From positions 1,922,001 to 1,986,000 of the forward strand of contig CAXXSS010000001.1 of NCBI GenBank assembly GCA_963676865.2: a stretch of DNA of 64,000 nucleotides, in the 5' to 3' direction. A model generated the notes under the pieces. That model was given only the letters and a program-made list of their open reading frames with translations. It was not told where the DNA came from and searched no databases. Position 1 is the stretch's first letter. Each line of letters opens with the position of its first letter. Positions 53,208 to 61,702 of this stretch are shown here, piece by piece. The position numbers and the translations under genes are program-made. This DNA is from JAAYUD01 sp963676865. GTDB lineage: Bacteria; Bacteroidota; Bacteroidia; Bacteroidales; Bacteroidaceae.

Positions 53208-54155
53208 ATGATGAAAAGAAATTTATTTTTCGGCCTCTTTTTGATGCTATTCGTGTTGGCATATCCTGCCAAACCTGTATTGAAGTTTTGTGGGAAAACA
53301 TTTAAAATAGTTCAGTTCACTGACATACATTGGATGACGGGCGATAAGAATTCGCAAAAAAATGATAGTACTTTTAGAGTAATAAACGAAGTACTCGATA
53401 AAGAAAAACCTGATTTCGTAGTTTACACAGGCGATGTCGTTGTCTCGGAGAATGCCTATAAGGGCTGGGATGAATGTTTAGCTCCGGTTATTCTTCGCAA
53501 AATACCTTATGCCGTTACATTTGGCAATCACGATGCCCAGCATGGAATCTCAGAACGTACTATCTTTAATTATTTAATAAAGAAGCCATACAACCTTACA
53601 ACTAACGCCGGCCATGGTGTAGATGGCTATGGGAATTGTGTTATACCTATATATTCTTCCAAAACGCGCAACACCTGGAATCTTTTCTTGTTTGATTCTC
53701 ATTCGGATATTCATGATTCGATATTGGGAGAGTATGATTGGATTAAAGAAAACCAAGTAGCATGGTATGTCAGAGAAAGTACTCATATTAAAGCTGTCAA
53801 TAAGCGTATTATTCCGGCTCTGGCTTTCTTTCATATTCCTTTGCCCGAATTTGAATATGTTCGTACTCGTCCTACTACGATGGGGCACAAGAATGAAGAA
53901 GTTTGCTCTCCCATTATAAATACCGGATTGTTTTACCAATTTTGGAAGCAGAGAGATGTCAAAGCCATTTTTGTAGGACATGACCACGAAAATGATTTTG
54001 TTGCTCCACTTGCCGGTATTCAATTATGTTATGGTCGCAAAACAGGCTATCTCTCGTATGGAAAATATCCAAAAGGTGCAAGGATTATCGTATTAAAAGA
54101 GGATGGTACCATGGATACATACATAAGAACACTACAAGGCATTTGTAAACCATAG
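53208..54155 (+). CDS. Calcineurin-like metallophosphoesterase, secreted
   Basis: 315 residues with a signal peptide (MMKRNLFFGLFLMLFVLAYP); either of the two adjacent ATG codons may start. All metal-binding blocks are present: QFTDIHW, YTGDVVVSE, FGNHDAQ, FFHIPLPEF and VGHDHENDF. It is a clear paralogue of residues 20-310 of the fusion at 44170, including the shared IPIYSS and YGRKTGY segments. It probably removes phosphate from an organic or glycan phosphate in the periplasm. It is transcribed apart from the main operon, after the hairpin and tandem array, and converges with the GH43-like gene. Confidence 0.88.
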   Translation: MMKRNLFFGLFLMLFVLAYPAKPVLKFCGKTFKIVQFTDIHWMTGDKNSQKNDSTFRVINEVLDKEKPDFVVYTGDVVVSENAYKGWDECLAPVILRKIPYAVTFGNHDAQHGISERTIFNYLIKKPYNLTTNAGHGVDGYGNCVIPIYSSKTRNTWNLFLFDSHSDIHDSILGEYDWIKENQVAWYVRESTHIKAVNKRIIPALAFFHIPLPEFEYVRTRPTTMGHKNEEVCSPIINTGLFYQFWKQRDVKAIFVGHDHENDFVAPLAGIQLCYGRKTGYLSYGKYPKGARIIVLKEDGTMDTYIRTLQGICKP

Positions 54156-54281
54156 CTGAAATACGTCACTATATCTAAACCTTGATGAAATAGCTTTATT
54201 GAGGCAGATATTTCTTTCGGTGTCAATGTCAACAAATTTTTTATTCTTGTTTATCTATTTTCTTCCCAAATAGTTCTGCTT

Positions 54282-55373
54282 TTATTCCGTTCCCGAAGGT
54301 TTTAGCATAACGGAGTCTGTCGGTGCCGGTTTTCCGAGTACGGGCATTCTTTGTGAGTTCCAATAGATTCTCTGTAGTCTGATACTATTCACTATGCTTC
54401 CTTCACGAATCATTGTTCCGCTCTGGCTTTTTGTAACAGTTTTGGCTTGATACAAAATGAACCATTCATCTTTGTCGGGAGAGGGGATAAATGATACGCT
54501 TGCCGGTCCAAACAGTCCGTTTCTTTTCGATTGCATGAAAACGGGCTCTTTGCTCTTTGTCCACGATGTTGGATTTAATAAATCGCTGTTGACATCGGCC
54601 GATAGCATGCCTTCGCAATTGTAGTTTGTCCAGCAGCCGCTTGCCGAATAGAATATCAGAACTTTCTTTTTATCTCGTGAGAAGAAACATTCAGGATTTT
54701 CATTTACATAGATAGGATATGCAGCTCGCATGCCATTTGGGTTGATCCATTGTCTTTCCCATTCGTATTTGGGATAAGAAATCATCACTCGCTTTGAATC
54801 AAGCGTCCAAGGGTTTTTCATGGAAGCAATATAGATGCATTGCGTTTCGGCTTCTATTCTCCTCTTTGGCCAGCCGGACCATAGTAAATATTGTTTGCCT
54901 TTATTGACAAATGTCGTCGGATGAATTCCCCAATTCCATTCGGAATTGGTTATGATAGCTCCTTTTAAGTGAAATTTCCCTTTCGTCGGATCGGGCGAAT
55001 CGTTTTCGATGACATATAATTGATGGTTGTCGGTATTACCGTCATCCGCTTCAAAATAGATATACCATTTATGACCTATACGATGTATCTCGGGTGACCA
55101 TAGATGATACTTGGCAAGCGAATCTTTGGGAGTCCATACGGTTATGGGCTTTGCCTCCGCTACTTTTGTGATGTCTGTAGTCTTCCATATTGCAATTTCA
55201 TCACCATTCGGCTGTTGCATCGTATAATAGTAATTGCCTTGATAAAACGATGCCTGAGGATAACAGCCCTCGACAAAAAGAGGATTCGTATAGGTAGAAC
55301 CGCTTTTTTCATGTTTGGTACATGAAGTCAGCAAAATAAATAAAAGGAGTAACACATGTTTATCTATCTTCAT
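54282..55373 (-). CDS. GH43-like lipoprotein with altered catalytic residues
   Basis: 363 residues, lipobox LLTSC (Cys18) followed by TKHEK, so probably periplasmic. The five-blade GH43 fold is recognisable: TYTNPLF at the start, IAIWKTTDITKV, HLWSPEIHRIGHKWYIYFEADD, LLWSGW and VLIFYSASGCWTN. In related enzymes the base Asp sits in a (A/P)DPWV motif and a second Asp in IDGT. Here these read CYPQASF and GIHPTTF, so both acids seem lost, while the Glu region (VNENPE) is kept. It may bind without cutting or use another mechanism. Distal gene of PUL 2. Confidence 0.72.
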   Translation of the reverse strand: MKIDKHVLLLLFILLTSCTKHEKSGSTYTNPLFVEGCYPQASFYQGNYYYTMQQPNGDEIAIWKTTDITKVAEAKPITVWTPKDSLAKYHLWSPEIHRIGHKWYIYFEADDGNTDNHQLYVIENDSPDPTKGKFHLKGAIITNSEWNWGIHPTTFVNKGKQYLLWSGWPKRRIEAETQCIYIASMKNPWTLDSKRVMISYPKYEWERQWINPNGMRAAYPIYVNENPECFFSRDKKKVLIFYSASGCWTNYNCEGMLSADVNSDLLNPTSWTKSKEPVFMQSKRNGLFGPASVSFIPSPDKDEWFILYQAKTVTKSQSGTMIREGSIVNSIRLQRIYWNSQRMPVLGKPAPTDSVMLKPSGTE

Positions 55374-55401
55374 AGTTCTATTGTAAGAGGTCTACAAAAG
55401 T

Positions 55402-55438
55402 AAGGCTTCATCCTTAAATATGAAAAGGATGAAGCCTT
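55402..55438. terminator. Hairpin between PUL 2 and the GH43-like gene
   Basis: AAGGCTTCATCCTT (55402-55415) pairs perfectly with 55425-55438 around nine bases. On the minus strand the trailing sequence is only moderately T-rich (acttttg). It probably attenuates or ends the transcript of the DUF1735/4973 gene before GH43. Confidence 0.6.
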
Positions 55439-55489
55439 TTTAACAAACAAAAGTCTGTTAAGTTTCACGGTTGGGTTGATAATGATAAA

Positions 55490-56506
55490 TTACCATTCAA
55501 TAGCTTGATCTTCGTCAGGTATTTGAGTATTGATATTGCGTTGGAGAGTCAAAGAGCCCTTCACTGTATATGTAAGACCTGAACCTGGTATTGAAGTATA
55601 GTCCGTGTATTCGTAATTAACATTGTTGATAATGATATAACGGTGCTTCAAATAGGGGCGAACATCGTCCATCTTGTCTATAATGCGAAACGAAGCCTCT
55701 TTGTTGTTTACAAAATTGACATTAGGATTGTCGCATCGAAAAGTAATAGAACCATTGGTCGTTCCGTTGAACGTTGCATAAATCTTATAGTTTTTACGAT
55801 CTGTGCGGTTTTCATCAATAGTTCCGGCATAGAAGAATACCGTATTTTCATTTACTGCGTAGCCTGTTACGGTACTCGTCACAATAGAACCGTTACCTTC
55901 GTCTCCTTTGATGTAGTTCAGCAATGTCGTTCCGGAATAATCTCCCGAAAAGCTATTGAAAGGTATGATTCTGAGTAAGGCTTTTCTATAGTTTTTGCGG
56001 GGATTGGACTGATAACCATAAGAAGGATTGTCGACTACGGTAATGGGAAGAACCCACTTCTCCGACATATCAATACCACGGAAGTCGAAAGCGATATTGA
56101 GTAGGGCCACGTCTTCGCCAGCTTTTATTAGAGCTGTTTCAGGTAGTGTAGCATACTGGTTCATCTCATGATAGTACAGATCGGTACGGCTTTGATAGCG
56201 TGCTTCGTTCAAAATGCTCAGCGTATCGGCGTCGAGAGCGACATGGACTGTGATTTCTTTTTGATTGGTAGTAGAACCGCTTACAATTACGGGTAGATCG
56301 TAACTGGAACGGCCTTCACCTATCATATAATTTCCAGTGGTGTCTTTACGACTGTAGGGTACATAAATTTCTGTAACGCCTTGGTTGTTTAGCGGCGAAC
56401 GGAAGCCAATATATTGGCTGTATTGTTCGTCCTTCCATTCATCATTGCATGAAGTTCCAACTAATATCAATGATAGCAGGGTCATTAAAATATATAACTT
56501 TTTCAT
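55490..56506 (-). CDS. DUF1735/DUF4973 (BT_3987-like) surface lipoprotein
   Basis: Start at ATG 56506 (MKKLYILMTLLSLILVGTSC); the frame extends ten codons upstream into the SusD stop region. 338 residues, lipobox VGTSC (Cys20), then NDEWKDEQ, acidic as in exported surface lipoproteins. An N-terminal BT_3987-like Ig domain (YIGFRSPLNNQGVTEIYVPY, SGSTTNQKEITVHVALD, NEARYQS) is followed by a C-terminal beta-rich DUF4973-like domain (FSGDYSGTTLLNYIKGDEGN). Such proteins accompany SusC/D pairs and are thought to bind glycan; no catalytic motif is visible. Confidence 0.78.
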   Translation of the reverse strand: MKKLYILMTLLSLILVGTSCNDEWKDEQYSQYIGFRSPLNNQGVTEIYVPYSRKDTTGNYMIGEGRSSYDLPVIVSGSTTNQKEITVHVALDADTLSILNEARYQSRTDLYYHEMNQYATLPETALIKAGEDVALLNIAFDFRGIDMSEKWVLPITVVDNPSYGYQSNPRKNYRKALLRIIPFNSFSGDYSGTTLLNYIKGDEGNGSIVTSTVTGYAVNENTVFFYAGTIDENRTDRKNYKIYATFNGTTNGSITFRCDNPNVNFVNNKEASFRIIDKMDDVRPYLKHRYIIINNVNYEYTDYTSIPGSGLTYTVKGSLTLQRNINTQIPDEDQAIEW

Positions 56507-56528
56507 ATCTCTGTCTATGTATTTAAAA

Positions 56529-58583
56529 TCAATCATAAGATGTCCAACCCGGAGTTTGGGTTAAGCGTTTGTTATGCTTCAGCTCACTGTGTTTGATGGG
56601 CCAAAAATAGAGTTTGGTAGAGAAAGTCGATGGTAAGTCCGTCTCGGCTACCGGAACATAGAACTGATCTCTATGGGTCATATCCATGATAACGTTACAG
56701 CCATATATCTGAAGTGCTTCTTCTACCGGCGCATCTTTCCAGCGGCGCAGGTCATAATAACGTTTGCCTTCTCCCATCAACTCGATCATGCGTTCACGCT
56801 TTAAAGCTTTTCGAAGCAAATCTTTGTTAGTGTAGGTCGCGTCAGAATAGTCGCACATACCGGCACGAATGCGTACCGGATTGATTCCTTTCTTCATCTC
56901 GGTTGCGTCGCGAGCGATTGTATAAGTTGTACTACCGTCCCACGATGCAATGTTATATGATTTGTCGAGTTCATTCAACGCTTCTGCGTATAGCAACAGT
57001 ATGTCCGCATAGCGAATAGCGGGTTCTGGCTTCCTGCGGATATTACCGGGAACATCTTCGGGATTGACGAACTTCATGATGCCGATACCTGTACGTAAGT
57101 GGAATGGAGAGTTCATGTAACCATCCCCACTACCACGATAGTAGAATGTTTGGCGGTTGCGTTGGGATGTTTCAGGATTGGACAGATAGTTCCATACAGC
57201 TCCACTGTAAGCAACAGATGCGTAAAAACGAGGCTCTCTATTGGCATATTGCAAAGAGACGTTGGCGCTTAGTGGGGCATAAAGGCCTGCATCGACATCA
57301 GTTTGGGTGGTGAATCCTGTGAGTCGATCCGAACCGTCCCCTCGGCCTATTTCTTTATCTTTACCGGGGCAGTCGGCGCCGTCTTTCATATAGTAGGCGT
57401 CGCACATCTTTTGGGTCATACCGTGTGTATTCCAACCACCAAAATCACGAGGCATTTGATGCAAGACCAACGCTTCGATGGCAAAATCACCATCTGTCGT
57501 ATTATTGACCCTCGAGAAGATTAGTTCCGGATTATCGACAGCCGATACATCACCGTCGAATAGGTTGCGGTAAGATTTGAAAGGATCAATGTCTTTCCAG
57601 CCGTTAGGCCAGCTTTTGTCTGAAAATTTGGCATCATACGGTGGTACAATCGTCGGACGGTCTTGAGGACCATTATCTGATGTGCTGAAAGAAGCGTGGT
57701 AAAGATCATAAACGCCAAGGTTCATTACATCTTTGCAAGCAGCAGCGGCTTTGGCCCATTTTTCTTCATTGTAATCTTTAGAGAGGAGACGGTTTCCTTG
57801 ATCGTCGACCAATGCTTTGGCAAAATCATCGTCATTTCCATTAGCTAGGGGACTTGCTGCAAAAATTAGTGCATAGGCCCGAGTTGCCAAAGCTGCTCCT
57901 TTTGTGGGACGAGCCACATTGCCGTTATCATTTCTTTTGAGATACTGTAGTTCTGTTGCGGCCTGTACCATTTCAGTACTAATAAAATCTGCTACTTTTT
58001 CATACGAACTTCGTGGAGTGGCAATTTCATCGTAGCTCTCCGTGTAATCTATACCCTTGTCAGGCATGATGGGTACCGGACCATATTTTCGAAGTAACAG
58101 CCAGTAGAAATAAGCGCGAACGAAACGAGCTTGTCCTTTATAGTCGAGTTTCTCTGTATCGGTCATTTCCTTATTCAAATCGATATTATGAATGAAAACG
58201 GAAGCCTGATATATGCCTTTGTAGCAACGCCCCCAGGCTTCGTTGAAGCTGTCCTCATCATATTCTCCTAATTTGAAAGCATTATATGACAATGATCCAC
58301 TTGTTGTGGGATCATATTTTACATCACGGTCGCCATAATACATATCGTCGGCAAAGCAGTGAGAGCTTGTCGAAATGTCCTTGCTACATACATCGGCACA
58401 TTGATTCTTTAAAAAGGAATATGCATAAACCAGCCATTCTTCAGTGTGCGCCTTATTGGTAAAGACCGATTCTATTGTCGTACGATCTTTGAAATACTTG
58501 TCAGAATCCAAATAGTCGGAGCAGGAAGACAATAAAATTGCTCCAAATACTATTAGTGGCAATATAGAAAATTTCTTTGTCAT
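56529..58583 (-). CDS. SusD/RagB-like lipoprotein, PUL 2
   Basis: Start at ATG 58583 (MTKKFSILPLIVFGAILLSS); the longer frame to 58616 overlaps the SusC stop. 684 residues, lipobox LLSSC (Cys21) with SDYLDSDKYF after it. The SusD helical repeats are seen in GQARFVRAYFYWLLLRKYGP, ATRAYALIFAASPLANGN, RYADILLLYAEALNEL and KRERMIELMGEGKRYYDLRR. It is longer than average (about 550), with large loops. It pairs with the SusC gene 13 bases upstream. Confidence 0.94.
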   Translation of the reverse strand: MTKKFSILPLIVFGAILLSSCSDYLDSDKYFKDRTTIESVFTNKAHTEEWLVYAYSFLKNQCADVCSKDISTSSHCFADDMYYGDRDVKYDPTTSGSLSYNAFKLGEYDEDSFNEAWGRCYKGIYQASVFIHNIDLNKEMTDTEKLDYKGQARFVRAYFYWLLLRKYGPVPIMPDKGIDYTESYDEIATPRSSYEKVADFISTEMVQAATELQYLKRNDNGNVARPTKGAALATRAYALIFAASPLANGNDDDFAKALVDDQGNRLLSKDYNEEKWAKAAAACKDVMNLGVYDLYHASFSTSDNGPQDRPTIVPPYDAKFSDKSWPNGWKDIDPFKSYRNLFDGDVSAVDNPELIFSRVNNTTDGDFAIEALVLHQMPRDFGGWNTHGMTQKMCDAYYMKDGADCPGKDKEIGRGDGSDRLTGFTTQTDVDAGLYAPLSANVSLQYANREPRFYASVAYSGAVWNYLSNPETSQRNRQTFYYRGSGDGYMNSPFHLRTGIGIMKFVNPEDVPGNIRRKPEPAIRYADILLLYAEALNELDKSYNIASWDGSTTYTIARDATEMKKGINPVRIRAGMCDYSDATYTNKDLLRKALKRERMIELMGEGKRYYDLRRWKDAPVEEALQIYGCNVIMDMTHRDQFYVPVAETDLPSTFSTKLYFWPIKHSELKHNKRLTQTPGWTSYD

Positions 58584-58596
58584 CGTTTTATGTTTT

Positions 58597-61500
58597 TTAT
58601 AAGTTAACATTAACACCTACCGTTATTGTTTTTGCTAATGGATATGATTCGCCTCTCGGATCGGCCGTCTCTGGATCCCAGAATTTAAATTTCGACCATG
58701 TAATCAAGTTGGTACCTGATACATAAAAACGAATATTGGTAAAATGAAGTTTATTGGTAATGGATTTTGGTAGCGTATAGCCGATGTCCATGTTCTTCAG
58801 ACGCAAATAGCGTCCGTTGCGTAACCAATAAGTAGAATTCTGCTGATTGTTATTATTTCCGCCGTAGCTCAAACGAGGATAAGAAGCATTTGGGTTTTCT
58901 GTATTGGTGTTGCCCGAAATATCGGCTGATATCCATCGATTATCGGTCATCCCTTTTATGATATTGCCCCAATCGTTCTCGCTGAATGCAAATACGGATT
59001 TACCGTAAATAGGGAATGTACACTTACCTGATCCTTGAAAATGGAAGTTAAGGTCGAGTCCTTTCCAAACAATCGAAGCGCCGATACCGTAGATCAAGTT
59101 GGGATGAGTAGTAGCGCCGATTGCTGTAATATCACCATTGTCTACAACGCCGTCGCCGTTGACATCTTTGTATTTGATATCCCCGGGTTGTACTATGCCG
59201 AATTGTTGTGCCGGGCTATTGCGAATATCATTATAATCTTTGAATAAGCCCAATGCAATTAAACCTTTCTGCTGATCGACACGATAGCCGCGCTGGTATT
59301 GGTATGGATAAACGTTGTTTTCCTCATCTTTTGCCAGAACTTCATTCTTGCTATAAGTAATATTGCCACGGATCGTAAGATCGACTTGCCCTAATTTCTC
59401 TTTATATGTGAAGTTACCGTCGAATCCCCTTGAGCGTACTGCACCGACATTGGCGCTCGGGTTGCTTTCCAAGCCGGTAATAGCCGGCAGATAATTACGA
59501 ACCATATAAATACCGGTACGCTTTTCATAGAAATAATCAATTGTTGCTGAAAAACGATCATGGAACAGTGATAAATCCATACCTAAATCGTCTTTGGTAG
59601 CTATTTCCCATGTTACATAAGGAGAAGCTACTTGTGTATAGTGTGTACCGGCGAATGAATTGGTATAATCATAAGTCCCCCAGTTGTATCCACCTGCTCC
59701 TCCCGAGATAGTATACAAGTATGGAAACCTGTTGCTGTCTCCTAGATTGTCATTACCGACTTTGCCGTGCGAATAGCGGATCTTGAACATATCCATCCAT
59801 TTGACCTTCTCTTTGATGACTTTCTCTTCCGCAATGTTCCATGCAAGAGAAAAGGCTGGAAAATAACCGAAACGGTGTCCCTTCGCAAAGTTCTCGGATC
59901 CGGTATAACCGAAGTTATAATCAAAGAAATAGCGATAATCATAATTGTAGGTAAAGCGTCCTGCGAGTCCTTGATTACGACGTGCTACGCCGTTTTTGAT
60001 ATCGGTTCCGATATCCGTAGTTTGCTTTTGAGAGTCTTGCGTATATCTTACTGTAACGCCAGTATGATGTGCGTTGAAGCCACGTTCCCAGCTCAGAAGC
60101 AAATCTACAAATTCATGACGATTGCCCGAACCTCCGCTTGACTGAACCATGTCTTGCGCATTATACATGTGATCCCATACAATACTACCGCTTGCATCGC
60201 GTCCATTGGCTTTGTACATATCTGGCCATCTATGGCGGTTAATCCAGTTGTCATTGTTGGTGTCATATCCGAAGCGCCCTACAAAGTGTAATCCTTTTGT
60301 GATGAAATCTAACTTTTGTTCCAGCGTCGCATTGGTTTGAATGTTATTGTTCCATGTCTCATTATATCCAGTCTGCGTGGCAGCGACCCATGGGTTCATA
60401 TTGTTTTCATTTCGTCCTGTCATTGGAATGTATCCGTTGGAATAAACAATCGGAGTGCTGAGTGCATTATATCCGAAGAGTTCTCCCCACACATTATCGT
60501 CGCCTAAACCGGGACTGTTGCGCTTTGCCAATGATCCCGATACACCCACACTCAAAAGAGTCGTTTTGGTAATATCAACATCGACATTCATACGGTAATT
60601 CCAACGTTTGTAGTTGGCATTGGTATCATAATCTTTCTTTAAGGTATTGTCGGTCTTGTACATACCTTGGTCTTCGGTATAAGCGGTCGAAAGATAGTAA
60701 CGGGCAGTAGAACCGCCACCGTTGATATTGAGATTGGCACGATAGCTCCAAGCCCCGTCTCTTAACAACAATTTGGACCAGTCCACATTTGGATACAAAT
60801 CGGGATCTAACCCCAGACGGATGATCTCCAATTCTTCCGGTCGGTAAACGACCCCTCTGTTACGTGTGATATTGGCCTCATTGATTAAATTAGCATACTT
60901 CATTCCATCCACAAATTCAGGAGTTATGGTACGGGTGTTGTACGATGTTTCGACCTTGGCACTGATATTCACTTTGCCAGCGTTACCATGTTTGGTAGTA
61001 ATCAATATTACGCCGTTGGCTCCTTTTGAACCATAGATAGCAGTAGCTGAAGCATCTTTCAATACGGTGAACGACTCAATGTCTTCTATGTTGATTTCGT
61101 CGAGATTACTTCGTTCGAATCCGTCAACCAAAATATAAGCACTATTGCTGGCTCCAAAAGTGGAAATACCACGAATCCAGAATTCAGAGGTGTTCTTTCC
61201 GGGCTGTCCCGAGGTTTGCATAGCCATAATACCAGCTACATTACCAGCCAAGGCATTAGAAAGATTAGACGTGGAGAAATGCTTCAAGTCGTTGACATTT
61301 ACATTTGTAACGGCACCTGTTACGGTGAGCTTCTTCTGTGTTCCCATGCCGGTAACTATCACTTCGTCCAAGACTCTGGCATCTGCTTCTTTCATTTTTA
61401 TATTAACAGTCAGTTGCTCTTTCACCAACACTTCTTGTTTCTCATAGCCAATATAGGTAAATACTAAAGTGTGGTAGGGTTCTATTTTAAGTTTGTAGCG

Positions 61501-61677
61501 CCCGTTCAAGTCGGTTATAGCACCCATACCCGGCACATCTTTCACTGTCACATTGACGCCAATCAACTTCTCACCCTTTTCGTCTGTAACGATACCACTC
61601 ACCGAAATTGACTTCTGAGCCAGTATGTTCAGCGAGATGCTCATTAAGGCGACAAACATAATTATATATTTTTTCAT
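58597..61677 (-). CDS. SusC-like TonB-dependent transporter, PUL 2
   Basis: 1026 residues. Signal peptide to NILAQ, then the carboxypeptidase-regulatory domain (VSGIVTDEKGEKLIGVNVTV), a TonB-box region (EVIVTGMGTQKKLTVTGAVT), plug (NALAGNVAGIMAMQTSGQPG, YILVDGFERSNLDEINIEDI, FTVLKDASATAIYGSKGANG) and barrel ending TVGVNVNL. VDGFERSN in place of the usual VDGVP marks a distinct subgroup. Not closely related to the SusC of PUL 1, so the second locus has a different substrate. Starts 25 bases after the upstream lipoprotein gene. Confidence 0.96.
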   Translation of the reverse strand: MKKYIIMFVALMSISLNILAQKSISVSGIVTDEKGEKLIGVNVTVKDVPGMGAITDLNGRYKLKIEPYHTLVFTYIGYEKQEVLVKEQLTVNIKMKEADARVLDEVIVTGMGTQKKLTVTGAVTNVNVNDLKHFSTSNLSNALAGNVAGIMAMQTSGQPGKNTSEFWIRGISTFGASNSAYILVDGFERSNLDEINIEDIESFTVLKDASATAIYGSKGANGVILITTKHGNAGKVNISAKVETSYNTRTITPEFVDGMKYANLINEANITRNRGVVYRPEELEIIRLGLDPDLYPNVDWSKLLLRDGAWSYRANLNINGGGSTARYYLSTAYTEDQGMYKTDNTLKKDYDTNANYKRWNYRMNVDVDITKTTLLSVGVSGSLAKRNSPGLGDDNVWGELFGYNALSTPIVYSNGYIPMTGRNENNMNPWVAATQTGYNETWNNNIQTNATLEQKLDFITKGLHFVGRFGYDTNNDNWINRHRWPDMYKANGRDASGSIVWDHMYNAQDMVQSSGGSGNRHEFVDLLLSWERGFNAHHTGVTVRYTQDSQKQTTDIGTDIKNGVARRNQGLAGRFTYNYDYRYFFDYNFGYTGSENFAKGHRFGYFPAFSLAWNIAEEKVIKEKVKWMDMFKIRYSHGKVGNDNLGDSNRFPYLYTISGGAGGYNWGTYDYTNSFAGTHYTQVASPYVTWEIATKDDLGMDLSLFHDRFSATIDYFYEKRTGIYMVRNYLPAITGLESNPSANVGAVRSRGFDGNFTYKEKLGQVDLTIRGNITYSKNEVLAKDEENNVYPYQYQRGYRVDQQKGLIALGLFKDYNDIRNSPAQQFGIVQPGDIKYKDVNGDGVVDNGDITAIGATTHPNLIYGIGASIVWKGLDLNFHFQGSGKCTFPIYGKSVFAFSENDWGNIIKGMTDNRWISADISGNTNTENPNASYPRLSYGGNNNNQQNSTYWLRNGRYLRLKNMDIGYTLPKSITNKLHFTNIRFYVSGTNLITWSKFKFWDPETADPRGESYPLAKTITVGVNVNL

Positions 61678-61702
61678 ATCTTCTGATGTTTATTCATTAA
61701 GC

